Shown here: in pieces, positions 6,510 through 14,359 of the stretch
How positions within the stretch are numbered: the first letter of the stretch is position 1
Layout: each line of letters begins with the position of its first letter
Assembly (NCBI GenBank): GCA_947624365.1
Contig: CANQJY010000010.1
Span: 1 to 21,619 of the forward strand
Length of the DNA: 21,619 bases
Source: an uncultured Clostridia bacterium
GTDB lineage: Bacteria; Bacillota; Clostridia; TANB77; CAG-508
Direction: 5' to 3'
Notes under the pieces: generated by a model
What the model was told of the DNA's origin: nothing
Seen by the model: the letters and a program-made list of their open reading frames with translations, nothing else
The model's database searches: none
Translations under genes and position numbers: made by a program

Positions 6510-6546
6510 AGAGAGTAATTTTTTGATTACTCTCTTATGTTTTATT
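6510..6546. terminator. Convergent terminator between the AbrB-like gene and rsmI
   Basis: A perfect 10-bp stem AGAGAGTAAT/ATTACTCTCT (6510-6519 with 6526-6535) with a TTTTTG loop is followed by TATGTTTTATTT on the plus strand. It overlaps the rsmI stop codon and can serve both strands, the plus strand better. Confidence 0.7.
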
Positions 6547-7365
6547 TGCAAAATATATATAAATTTCATTTTTAGATACATTTCTATCTTTTGCTATTTT
6601 TTTTATGATTTCTTTTTTATCTATCCCTTGCTTTTCATAATAATTATAATGTTCTTCTAAAGAAAATTCTTCAAATTTTTGTTGTATTTCTAAAGTCTGT
6701 GCTTTTTCAATTAATATAATTATTTCTCCTTTTATATCTGCTGTTTTTTCTATTATTTCTTTAATTGTATCCCTAATAAATTCTTCATGTATTTTGGTTA
6801 ATTCTCTTGCAATTACAACCTTTCTATCTCCTATTATTTCTTGTAAGTCTTTTAATGTTGTTTGTAATTTATGTGGTGCTTCATATAAAATTGTTGTCTG
6901 AGAACTATTTTTTATTTCTTCTAATTTTTGTTTTCTATTTTTTTTATTTAATGGCAAAAATCCTAAAAATAGAAAAGTTTCTGTATTCAAACCTGAACAA
7001 ATCAATGCATTTACAAAAGCACAAGCTCCTGGAATTGGAATAACCTTTATCCCATCTTCTATACATTTAAAAATTATTTCTTCTCCTGGATCACAAATTC
7101 CAGGTGTTCCTGCATCTGATACTAGTGCAATATTTTTCCCTTGTTTTAATTTTTCAATTAATTCTTGGGTTTTTGTTTCTTCATTATGGCGATGATAACT
7201 AATTAAATGTTTTGTTATTTCATAATGATTTAATAGTTTTAGTGTATGCCTAGTATCTTCTGCTGCAATTATATCTACTTCTTTTAAAGTATTAATTGCT
7301 CTATATGTAATATCTTCTAGATTTCCAATCGGTGTTGCTACAATATATAAAGTTCCATATTCCAT
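6535..7365 (-). CDS. rsmI: 16S rRNA (cytidine1402-2'-O)-methyltransferase
   Basis: RsmI uses SAM to 2'-O-methylate C1402 in the 16S rRNA decoding centre. The 276-residue protein shows the tetrapyrrole-methylase-type fold: LYIVATPIGNLEDIT at residues 6-20, the AAEDTRHT motif near 34-41, LVSDAGTPGICDPG at 81-94, and IPIPGACAFVNAL at 109-121. The C-terminal tail is helical and lysine-rich, ending KNEIYIYFANKT. ATG 7365 has AAGGAGAA 7 nt upstream, lying just after the stop of the preceding methyltransferase gene (16-nt gap), so the two are one operon. Being convergent with an AbrB-like gene reproduces the Bacillus yabB-yabC/abrB arrangement (yazA missing), which supports orthology. Confidence 0.95.
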   Translation of the reverse strand: MEYGTLYIVATPIGNLEDITYRAINTLKEVDIIAAEDTRHTLKLLNHYEITKHLISYHRHNEETKTQELIEKLKQGKNIALVSDAGTPGICDPGEEIIFKCIEDGIKVIPIPGACAFVNALICSGLNTETFLFLGFLPLNKKNRKQKLEEIKNSSQTTILYEAPHKLQTTLKDLQEIIGDRKVVIARELTKIHEEFIRDTIKEIIEKTADIKGEIIILIEKAQTLEIQQKFEEFSLEEHYNYYEKQGIDKKEIIKKIAKDRNVSKNEIYIYFANKT

Positions 7366-7381
7366 TTTGTATTTCTCCTTT

Positions 7382-8101
7382 TTATGAATATATTTCTTTT
7401 ATTTCTTGTGTATATGTTCCATCTTTTTCATAAATATATAAATTAGGTTTAATTTTTAAGAAAGGTTTTGCATTTTTTATACCTTTTATTAATACTAGTT
7501 TTGGAATTTCTCCTTCTTTTGAACAAATAAATCTAATTTCTTTAGGTTCTATTTTATATTGACGCATACAATAGCAAATATCTACTAATCTTTCAGGATG
7601 ATGTATCATATAAAATTCTCCCTTATCTTTTAACATACATTTAGCAGTTTTGATAAAATCATCTAAAGTAGCTGTTATTTCATGCCTCGCTATCATTTTA
7701 TTTTCTGATTCATTTGTAATTCCTGTTCCCTTTTTCTTATATGGCGGATTTGTAATAACTACATCAAAAGAATTTTTTGGATAATACTTTTCTATTTTTA
7801 AAATATTATCACATATAATTTCAAAGCGATTTTCTAATTGATTATATTTTATGCTCTTTTTTGCCATTTCATAAACTTCTTTTTGAATTTCTACTCCAAC
7901 TACTTTTTTTAAGTCTGTTTTTCCACATAGTATTGTTGGAATTATCCCTGTTCCTGTACCTAAGTCGAGAACATTGCTATCTTTTTTTATGTTTTTTGCA
8001 TAATTTGCTAATAAAACCGCATCAATTCCAAAACAAAACCAATCTTTATTTTGAATTATTTTTAAATTGTTAATTCCTAAGTCGTCTATTCTTTCTTCCA
8101 A
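7382..8101 (-). CDS. tRNA1(Val) adenine-N6 methyltransferase-like protein (YabB/TrmN6 family)
   Basis: This is a class I SAM-dependent N6-adenine methyltransferase; E. coli TrmN6 modifies A37 of tRNA1(Val), and the Firmicute homologue is YabB. Of 239 residues, the SAM-binding motif VLDLGTGTG is at 44-52, the acidic ribose-binding residue at Glu71 (GVEIQ), and the catalytic NPPY at 118-121 identifies an amino-group methyltransferase. The N-terminal block IIQNKDWFCFGIDAVLLANYA is typical of the YabB/TrmN6 group. The start is TTG 8101 with AGGTGA (8109-8114) 7 nt upstream. It is first in an operon with rsmI, driven by a near-consensus promoter at 8137-8165. The tRNA target is inferred from the family. 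Confidence 0.85.
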   Translation of the reverse strand: MEERIDDLGINNLKIIQNKDWFCFGIDAVLLANYAKNIKKDSNVLDLGTGTGIIPTILCGKTDLKKVVGVEIQKEVYEMAKKSIKYNQLENRFEIICDNILKIEKYYPKNSFDVVITNPPYKKKGTGITNESENKMIARHEITATLDDFIKTAKCMLKDKGEFYMIHHPERLVDICYCMRQYKIEPKEIRFICSKEGEIPKLVLIKGIKNAKPFLKIKPNLYIYEKDGTYTQEIKEIYS

Positions 8102-8131
8102 TTAATTCACCTACACTTTATTTTTTGTTAT

Positions 8132-8155
8132 CACATATTATATATCAAATATGTG
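8132..8155. repeat. Inverted repeat over a promoter, possible operator
   Basis: CACATATT (8132-8139) and AATATGTG (8148-8155) form a perfect 8-bp hyphenated dyad with an 8-nt centre. It overlaps the -10 of the leftward promoter and lies just upstream of the rightward small gene, a position suited to a dimeric regulator acting on both. No regulator is assigned. Confidence 0.45.
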
Positions 8156-8165
8156 TATTTTTCAA
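8137..8165 (-). promoter_or_regulatory. Sigma-A promoter of the methyltransferase-rsmI operon
   Basis: On the minus strand, TTGAAA (8160-8165) and TATAAT (8137-8142) are separated by 17 nt. The -35 overlaps the ribosome site of the divergent small gene at 8179, and a dyad (8132-8155) covers the -10 and part of the spacer. Confidence 0.8.
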
Positions 8166-8178
8166 GGAGGGACTTTCT

Positions 8179-8358
8179 ATGGACTTAGATAATTGGACTA
8201 GAGGTGAAAATCAAATTGCAAAAAAAGAGAAAAAGAAAAAATTTTGCTTTAATGATTATAAAAAAAATACAATTCATTCTTTAAATGAAGTTGAATATTT
8301 TTTGCATAATTTAGATAAAGCTTTTAAGTGTGTTAAATTCTATAAATTTTTTAGATAA
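8179..8358 (+). CDS. Small hypothetical protein, 59 residues
   Basis: I do not recognise this gene. It begins at ATG 8179, 7 nt after a strong AAGGAGGG ribosome site (8164-8171); the frame is open further upstream but without such a signal. The product, MDLDNWTRGENQIAKKEKKK then FCFNDYKKNTIHSLNEVEYF and a helical, basic C-terminus ending KFYKFFR, is soluble and strongly positive, with a central lysine run. It has no signal peptide, membrane span or metal-binding motif. A clear terminator follows 21 nt later. It is divergent from the methyltransferase-rsmI operon and convergent with the GerMN gene. Good translation signals plus a private terminator argue that it is real; the lack of a clear plus-strand promoter argues against. 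No function is proposed. Confidence 0.55.
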   Translation: MDLDNWTRGENQIAKKEKKKKFCFNDYKKNTIHSLNEVEYFLHNLDKAFKCVKFYKFFR

Positions 8359-8379
8359 TTATCTCCTTTTTACGTAAAA

Positions 8380-8412
8380 AGACGTTGCTTTTTAACAACG
8401 TCTATAATTTTT
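8380..8412. terminator. Bidirectional terminator between the small gene and the GerMN gene
   Basis: A perfect 8-bp GC-containing stem AGACGTTG/CAACGTCT (8380-8387 with 8396-8403) has an 8-nt loop. It is followed by ATAATTTTTT on the plus strand and TTTTT on the minus strand, so it serves both convergent genes. Confidence 0.85.
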
Positions 8413-8425
8413 TATCTAACTTGTA

Positions 8426-8968
8426 TTATTTATTTTTCCTTGTGTATGTATCTTTAAATTCGTCATTCTGCTTTCCATCTACTAAGAACTTTATCTGATT
8501 AATTTCTGTTAGTTCTGTCATTGTATTAACAATACTATAAATTATATTATCTTTTGCATTTTTTTCTTCTTTATTATATGCCAAAATATCAGCAGTTACA
8601 TCTAAAATCAAGCAATCTCCCTCTACTGATGTTTTTAGTAATTTTGTATTTTCCGGAATTACTTTTTGTAACTTCTCATTTTTAGGTCCTTCTATTAATA
8701 AATTCATTAATTTATCATATGGTGTATTCATTAAATCCTTAATATCAACAAGTCTTGCTTCTGGATATAATTCTCCTGTTTCTTTTTCCACAAAATATAA
8801 ACTTACTATTGTTTGTCTAGATTGTTCTTCTGTAATTTCTTGTTCTGGTGTATATTCTGTTATTTCATTCTGTTCTTTATTTTCTGCATATTTTATTCCA
8901 AAATATCCTCCTACAATTATTAAAATAAGTAAAATTCCAAATATGATTATAGCTTTTTTGTTTTTCAT
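8426..8968 (-). CDS. Membrane-anchored GerMN-domain protein
   Basis: The 180-residue protein has a short basic N-terminus, one membrane helix (about residues 6-25) and an acidic Glu/Gln linker, followed by an extracytoplasmic GerMN-like domain: TIVSLYFVEKETGELYPEAR, an LMNLLIEGPKNEKLQKVIPE segment, TKLLKTSVEGDCLILDVTAD, and a final NTMTELTEINQIKFLVDGK. This is the single-copy form of the domain found twice in Bacillus GerM, a sporulation and germination protein, and also in lipoproteins such as LpqB. No lipobox cysteine is present. An upstream ATG at 8998 is in frame, but 8968 is chosen because AAGGAGGT lies about 5 nt before it. It is probably monocistronic, with no strong promoter seen upstream. 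A role in sporulation is likely from the family but not shown. Confidence 0.85.
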   Translation of the reverse strand: MKNKKAIIIFGILLILIIVGGYFGIKYAENKEQNEITEYTPEQEITEEQSRQTIVSLYFVEKETGELYPEARLVDIKDLMNTPYDKLMNLLIEGPKNEKLQKVIPENTKLLKTSVEGDCLILDVTADILAYNKEEKNAKDNIIYSIVNTMTELTEINQIKFLVDGKQNDEFKDTYTRKNK

Positions 8969-9045
8969 ATTTACCTCCTTATGTTTCTTTTTTAACAATG
9001 TATGTCTTGTTTGTCCACTTTAGAACTTTTTCCTCTTATTTCCAT

Positions 9046-9074
9046 TTGACAAATTTGCTTTTTCCGTATACAAT
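9046..9074 (+). promoter_or_regulatory. Sigma-A promoter of the large activase gene
   Basis: Perfect TTGACA (9046-9051), 17 nt, TACAAT (9069-9074). The transcript would start near 9081, and a 7-bp hairpin TAGGTTT/AAACCTA (9087-9103) would occupy its first bases, about 13 nt before the AAGGTG ribosome site. Confidence 0.8.
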
Positions 9075-9128
9075 AAAGAGAGTTAATAGGTTTCAAAAAC
9101 CTAAATACATAAAATGAAGGTGTATCTT

Positions 9129-12100
9129 ATGGAAAATATATTACATGTTGGTTTAGATGTTGGTTCTACAACAGTTAAAATTGTTGTTTTAGATGATATG
9201 CTAAACAATATATATTCAAATTACCAAAGACATTTTTCTGATACAAAAAATACTGTTTGTGATGTTTTACAGGATTTAATTAAAAAATTTCCTGATAATA
9301 AATTTACTATAGCATTAACTGGCTCTGGCGCAATGTCTGCTAGCCGTTTTTTAAATGTTAATTTTATTCAAGAAGTAGTTTCTTGTAAACGTGTGGTCGA
9401 AAAATACATTCCTGAAACTGATGTAGTTATTGAATTAGGTGGAGAAGATGCAAAAATTATTTATTTTGACCAATCTATTGAACAGCGTATGAATGGAACT
9501 TGTGCTGGTGGAACAGGTGCATTTTTAGACCAAATGGCTTCTTTGCTACATACAGACACAGGTGGTTTAAATGAACTTGCAAAAACTTTCCAGACAATTT
9601 ATCCAATTGCTTCTCGTTGTGGTGTATTTGCTAAAACTGATATTCAACCATTAATAAATGAGGGTGCTGCAAAGGAAGATATTGCTGCTTCTATTTTCCA
9701 AGCTGTTGTTAATCAAACAATCAGTGGATTAGCTTGTGGTAGACCAATTAGAGGAAATGTTGCATTTTTAGGAGGTCCTCTAAATTATTTACCTGAATTA
9801 AGGAAACGTTTTATAGAAACATTGCATTTATCACCTGAACAAGTAATTGTTCCAGAAGAGGCTCATTTACTTGTAGCAAAAGGTGCTGCTATTGATTCCC
9901 TAAACTCAGAAGTAATTTCTAAAAGTGAATTGGAACAAAAAATCGAAAATTTAAAAATTTCACAAGACAATACTACTAAACCATTAGAACCTCTTTTTGC
10001 AAATGCTGATGAATACCGTGAATTTAAAAATAGACATGACAAAGCAAAAATTGGTAGAAATATATTGGAAAATTATGAAGGAGATTGCTATTTAGGTATT
10101 GATGCAGGCTCTACAACAACCAAATTAGCTCTAATCGATAAAGAAGGAAATCTACTTTATTCACTATATGGAAGCAATGAAGGAAATCCTTTAAAAAGCG
10201 TTATCTCCATGTTAAAAGAACTTTATTCAAAACTACCTGAAAAAGCAGTTTTGCGTTACAGTGGTGTAACAGGATATGGAGAAAAACTTATACAAACCGC
10301 TTTAAATGTAGATTTAAATGAAATTGAAACAATAGCTCATTACACAGCTGCTAAAAAATTCGAGCCAAGTGTAACTGCCATTATCGATATTGGTGGGCAA
10401 GACATGAAATACATAAAAATGAAAAATGGTGCAATTGATAATATCATGTTAAATGAAGCATGTTCTTCAGGTTGTGGATCTTTTATTGAAACATTTAGTA
10501 AAAGTCTAAACTTAGAAATTAGTGAATTTGTGCATGAAGCAATTGAAGCAAAACGTCCTGTTGATTTAGGTTCTAGATGTACAGTATTTATGAATTCTAA
10601 AATTAAACAGGCTCAAAAAGAAGGATATTCAGTTGGTGATATTTCTAGTGGACTTTCTTATTCTGTTATTAAAAATGCAATTCAAAAAGTAATGAAAGTA
10701 CGTGATACAGCAACACTTGGCGATCATATTGTTGTACAAGGTGGTACTTTCTATAATGATGCAGTTTTAAGAGCTTTTGAAAAAATTGTTGGAAAAGAAG
10801 TTATACGTCCAGATATTGCAGGTTTAATGGGTGCATATGGTATGGCTTTACTTTCTAAAGAACAATATGAAGCAAATTTGGATATGGAATATCATTCTAC
10901 ACTTTTAAAAACAGATGAATTAGATAATTTAGAAATAAAAATAACTCATACTAGATGTAACAATTGTGAAAATCATTGTAAATTAACTATTAATCGTTTT
11001 AGTAATGGAGCAATACATGTTTCTGGTAATCGTTGTGAAAAAGGTGCTGGAATTGTTTCTAGCAATCAAAATCTACCAAACTTAATTCAATATAAATATA
11101 AAAGATTGTTTGATTATACACCATTATCAGAATCTGAGGCAAAACGTGGAACTATTGGTATCCCTAGGGTTTTGAACATGTATGAAGATTATCCTTTCTG
11201 GTTTACTTTCTTTACAAGTTTAGGCTTCCGTGTTATTATTTCTGAAAAAAGTACCAGAAAAACATATGAAAAAGGTATGGAGTCTATGCCTTCTGAATCT
11301 GTATGTTATCCTGCAAAATTATCACATGGACATATAGAAAGTTTATTAGAACAAGGTATAACTACTATTTTCTATCCATGTATGCCATATTCAAGAAAAG
11401 AATATGAAAAAGCTGATAATCATTATAATTGCCCTATTGTTATTTCATATTCTGAGGTATTAAAAAATAATGTAGAAGGCTTGAAAAAAGAAAATATTAA
11501 ATACATAAATCCTTTCTTACCTTTTGATAAGAAAAATTTAGTAAAAAAAGTGTTGTCTTTACCTGAATTTGATGAATATAACTTTACAAAACAAGAATTA
11601 TTAGAAGCTGCTGAAAAAGCAGAAGCAGAATATCAACACTTTAAGCAGGATATTCGAAACAAAGGTCTTGAAACTGTAAAATATATTGAAGAAAATAATT
11701 TACGTGGCATTGTTTTAGCTGGTAGACCATATCATGTTGACCCTGAAATTAATCATGGTATTGATACTTTGATTACATCTCTTGGTTTGTGTGTTTTAAC
11801 AGAAGATAGTGTTTCTGATAAAACAGAAGCAAAAAGGCCAATACGTGTAGTAGATCAATGGGTATATCATGCTAGGTTATATGCTGCTGCTGATTTTGTT
11901 GGGAAACATGATTGCCTAGAATTAGTTCAACTTAATTCTTTTGGTTGTGGTGTTGATGCTGTTACTACAGATCAAGTAGAAGAAATTTTATCTAGTTATG
12001 ACAAAATGTATACATTAATTAAAATAGATGAAGTAAATAATTTAGGTGCTGTTAGAATTCGTATTCGTTCTCTTTTGGCAAGTATGAATAAACGTATTAA

Positions 12101-13442
12101 GGAAAAACGAGAAAAAGAAGCTTCTGGAAATTATGGTATTCATAAAAAAATCTTTACAAAAGATATGCGTAAGGATTATACTATTTTAATGCCACAAATG
12201 GCACCAATACATTTTGAATTATTAGAATCTGCCGTTGGTTCTTGTGGATATCATGTAAAACTATTACGAGATTGTACAAACCATACAGTAGAAACAGGAT
12301 TAAAATATGTTAATAATGATGCTTGTTATCCTTCTATTTTAACAACTGGGCAATTTATTGAAGCACTACAATCTGGCGAATATGATATCAATAGGACTGC
12401 TATTATTATGTCACAAACTGGTGGTGGTTGTAGAGCAACAAATTATATAGGATTTATACGCAAAGCTTTAAAAGATGCTGGTTTTGAAAATATTCCTGTT
12501 ATATCATTTAATGTTGTTGGTATGGAAAAAATGCCTGGTTTTAAACTTACACCAGAGCTAATTGAGAAATTAATTAGATGCGTAATTTATGGTGATTTAC
12601 TACAAAAAATGCTAACAAAAAATAGAGCTTATGAGATAAATAAAGGTGAAACAGAAAAATTATTTAATTCTTGGATGGAGAAATGTAAAAAATTATTGAT
12701 AAAATCATCTAATAAAGAATTTAAACAAAGTATTTATGATATGGTAAATGACTTTGAAAAGATTGAACTTAATACTAAAATTCAAAAGCCTCGTGTTGGT
12801 ATTGTTGGTGAAGTGTTGATTAAATATCATCCATTTGGAAATAATTTTGTTGCAAATCTTTTGGAAAAAGAAGGTGCAGAAGTTATATTACCTGATTTTA
12901 TGGGATTTGTTAAATTTATGGCAACACATAAAATTACATTTAATCAATTATTAAATACTAATAAGACTTCATCTAAAATTAGTAAAATTGCAATTAAATT
13001 AATTGATTTACTAGAAAAAGATGTACGCTTGGCACTTGAAAGTTCAAACAAAGGTTATTTAATGCCTTGTGATATTTGGCACTTGGAAAGTAAGGTAAAA
13101 GATGTTTTGTCTATTGGTAACCAAACTGGTGAAGGTTGGTTTTTGACTGCAGAAATGATTGAGTATATTGAAAATGATATTCCAAATATTGTGTGTGTAC
13201 AGCCTTTTGCTTGTTTGCCAAATCACGTTGTTGGTAAAGGTGTAATTAAGACTATTCGTGATAAATATCCAAATGCTAATATTTCTCCTGTTGATTATGA
13301 TCCTGGTGCTAGTGAGTCTAATCAAACAAATCGTATTAAATTGTTGATGACTGTTGCAAAGGATAATTTGAAACAAAAGGATTTGGAGAAAAAAGCTATT
13401 GATAAAGAAAACATTGTAAAGGAAAAAGAGGAAGTTTCATAA
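9129..13442 (+). CDS. Giant 2-hydroxyacyl-CoA dehydratase activase-related protein
   Basis: The 1437-residue cytoplasmic protein combines parts that are separate genes elsewhere. Residues about 3-258 and 320-580 are two BadF/BadG/HgdC-type ASKHA ATPase modules, each with a phosphate loop (GLDVGSTTVK; GIDAGSTTTK), an ELGGEDAK or DIGGQDMK motif, and paired cysteines that in true activases hold a [4Fe-4S] cluster between subunits (NGTCAGGTGAF and SRCGVF; NEACSSGCGSF and SRCTVF). A CxxCxxxC cluster at 610-617 with Cys636 follows. The rest resembles DUF2229/COG3580 and COG3581, HgdB-like segments with conserved Cys (SVCYPAK, FYPCMPYS, GGGCRATN). True activases use ATP to inject an electron into a dehydratase; the role of the large fused form is not established. 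ATG 9129 is preferred over 9114 because AAGGTG is 6 nt before it. No dehydratase subunits are adjacent. Confidence 0.88.
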   Translation: MENILHVGLDVGSTTVKIVVLDDMLNNIYSNYQRHFSDTKNTVCDVLQDLIKKFPDNKFTIALTGSGAMSASRFLNVNFIQEVVSCKRVVEKYIPETDVVIELGGEDAKIIYFDQSIEQRMNGTCAGGTGAFLDQMASLLHTDTGGLNELAKTFQTIYPIASRCGVFAKTDIQPLINEGAAKEDIAASIFQAVVNQTISGLACGRPIRGNVAFLGGPLNYLPELRKRFIETLHLSPEQVIVPEEAHLLVAKGAAIDSLNSEVISKSELEQKIENLKISQDNTTKPLEPLFANADEYREFKNRHDKAKIGRNILENYEGDCYLGIDAGSTTTKLALIDKEGNLLYSLYGSNEGNPLKSVISMLKELYSKLPEKAVLRYSGVTGYGEKLIQTALNVDLNEIETIAHYTAAKKFEPSVTAIIDIGGQDMKYIKMKNGAIDNIMLNEACSSGCGSFIETFSKSLNLEISEFVHEAIEAKRPVDLGSRCTVFMNSKIKQAQKEGYSVGDISSGLSYSVIKNAIQKVMKVRDTATLGDHIVVQGGTFYNDAVLRAFEKIVGKEVIRPDIAGLMGAYGMALLSKEQYEANLDMEYHSTLLKTDELDNLEIKITHTRCNNCENHCKLTINRFSNGAIHVSGNRCEKGAGIVSSNQNLPNLIQYKYKRLFDYTPLSESEAKRGTIGIPRVLNMYEDYPFWFTFFTSLGFRVIISEKSTRKTYEKGMESMPSESVCYPAKLSHGHIESLLEQGITTIFYPCMPYSRKEYEKADNHYNCPIVISYSEVLKNNVEGLKKENIKYINPFLPFDKKNLVKKVLSLPEFDEYNFTKQELLEAAEKAEAEYQHFKQDIRNKGLETVKYIEENNLRGIVLAGRPYHVDPEINHGIDTLITSLGLCVLTEDSVSDKTEAKRPIRVVDQWVYHARLYAAADFVGKHDCLELVQLNSFGCGVDAVTTDQVEEILSSYDKMYTLIKIDEVNNLGAVRIRIRSLLASMNKRIKEKREKEASGNYGIHKKIFTKDMRKDYTILMPQMAPIHFELLESAVGSCGYHVKLLRDCTNHTVETGLKYVNNDACYPSILTTGQFIEALQSGEYDINRTAIIMSQTGGGCRATNYIGFIRKALKDAGFENIPVISFNVVGMEKMPGFKLTPELIEKLIRCVIYGDLLQKMLTKNRAYEINKGETEKLFNSWMEKCKKLLIKSSNKEFKQSIYDMVNDFEKIELNTKIQKPRVGIVGEVLIKYHPFGNNFVANLLEKEGAEVILPDFMGFVKFMATHKITFNQLLNTNKTSSKISKIAIKLIDLLEKDVRLALESSNKGYLMPCDIWHLESKVKDVLSIGNQTGEGWFLTAEMIEYIENDIPNIVCVQPFACLPNHVVGKGVIKTIRDKYPNANISPVDYDPGASESNQTNRIKLLMTVAKDNLKQKDLEKKAIDKENIVKEKEEVS

Positions 13443-13453
13443 CTTCCTCTTTT
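13425..13453. terminator. Bidirectional terminator overlapping the activase stop
   Basis: A 12-bp stem AAAGAGGAAGTT/AACTTCCTCTTT (13425-13436 with 13441-13452) has a 4-nt TCAT loop; the activase TAA stop (13440-13442) is in the loop and right arm. The minus side has a good T-run and would end the large minus-strand operon, which stops at 13464. Confidence 0.85.
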
Positions 13454-13463
13454 ATATGTAATA

Positions 13464-14336
13464 TTAAATTTCAAAAGACATTTCAAAATTTGTTCCTTCT
13501 TTTAGTTGCATTATTATTGTCATTTGTTTTATTTCTTCATCTTGTTCTGTAATATCTGTTAAATTTATTTCTTGTATATATGTGTTTCCTTCATTTTCAG
13601 TATTTGCAAATTCTGCTTTATAGTGAAGTGGATATTTTTCTTTCATGTATTTTTCGAATTCTTCTTCTGTTTTGAAATAATTGTTTTTGAAAGTTCCATT
13701 TAACAAGTTATATATGGTTTTATAATCTCTTCTGTTCATCATTTGTATTATTTTGTCTGAATTCATTTTAACTTTCATTGCTTCATCTGAGTTATTGTAT
13801 GTGCTATTAAATTCTTCTTCTTCTAAAGTGTATGTATCTAGTGTGACGGTGTATTGCATAACAGATGTTTCTTTAAAAATATACAAATTTTCATATTGAT
13901 CCATACAAACATATTCTGTATAATCATCATTATTATTAACTTGATATTTTTCTAATTTTATTTGTGCTAATTCTGTAATATTAGAATTCACATATTGTAA
14001 AAGTCCTTCTTCTGTTCCAAATCTTTTTTGTCTATATTCTTCTGTCATGTAATTATATGCTTCTTTTGTATTATATAGCAAATTAGTTTTTAAATCTTGA
14101 AAATAGTTTAGACACATTGTTCTATCATCTATATTCAATCTTAAAATTTCATTAGTCTTATATTTTTTCTTTTGTTGTTCAGTATTATTTGTATTATTAA
14201 TCATATTTGAGAAATTAATATTTTCTTCTTCCCCATTACTTTTACTATATATGTTTAATATAGTAATTATTAATATTAATACTACTATTAAGATTCCAAT
14301 TATAACCATCATTATTTTTAGATATTTACTATCCAT
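13464..14336 (-). CDS. Membrane-anchored protein with two NTF2-like domains
   Basis: I do not recognise a named family. The 290-residue protein has one N-terminal membrane helix (about residues 8-30), a polar Asn/Gln-rich linker to about 60, then two successive units of similar plan. The first is about 70-175, opening MCLNYFQDLKTNLLYNTKEAY and containing EEYRQKRFGTEEGLLQYV. The second is about 190-290, with NRRDYKTIYNLLNGTFKNNY and FKTEEEFEKYMKEKY. The pattern (helical opening with a conserved Tyr, FxTEEEFxxY loop, then beta strands) is that of NTF2-like folds, as in VirB8/TcpC of Gram-positive conjugation systems. ATG 14336 is preferred to 14348 because AAGGATGG is 6 nt upstream. It is the last gene of the minus-strand operon, with a terminator following. 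A scaffold role outside the membrane is inferred. Confidence 0.6.
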   Translation of the reverse strand: MDSKYLKIMMVIIGILIVVLILIITILNIYSKSNGEEENINFSNMINNTNNTEQQKKKYKTNEILRLNIDDRTMCLNYFQDLKTNLLYNTKEAYNYMTEEYRQKRFGTEEGLLQYVNSNITELAQIKLEKYQVNNNDDYTEYVCMDQYENLYIFKETSVMQYTVTLDTYTLEEEEFNSTYNNSDEAMKVKMNSDKIIQMMNRRDYKTIYNLLNGTFKNNYFKTEEEFEKYMKEKYPLHYKAEFANTENEGNTYIQEINLTDITEQDEEIKQMTIIMQLKEGTNFEMSFEI

Positions 14337-14359
14337 ATATAAAACCATCCTTACATAAA

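Noticed and set aside
8989..9017. Promoter for the GerMN gene (TGGACA-N17-TAAAAA, minus strand)
   Set aside because: The -10 matches the consensus poorly; too weak to list as a feature.
9087..9103. 5'-leader hairpin of the activase gene as a riboswitch
   Set aside because: Only a 7-bp stem with a 3-nt loop and no recognisable aptamer; at most an mRNA-stability element.
13059..13376. 105-codon minus-strand ORF
   Set aside because: Shadow of the activase gene; no ribosome site.
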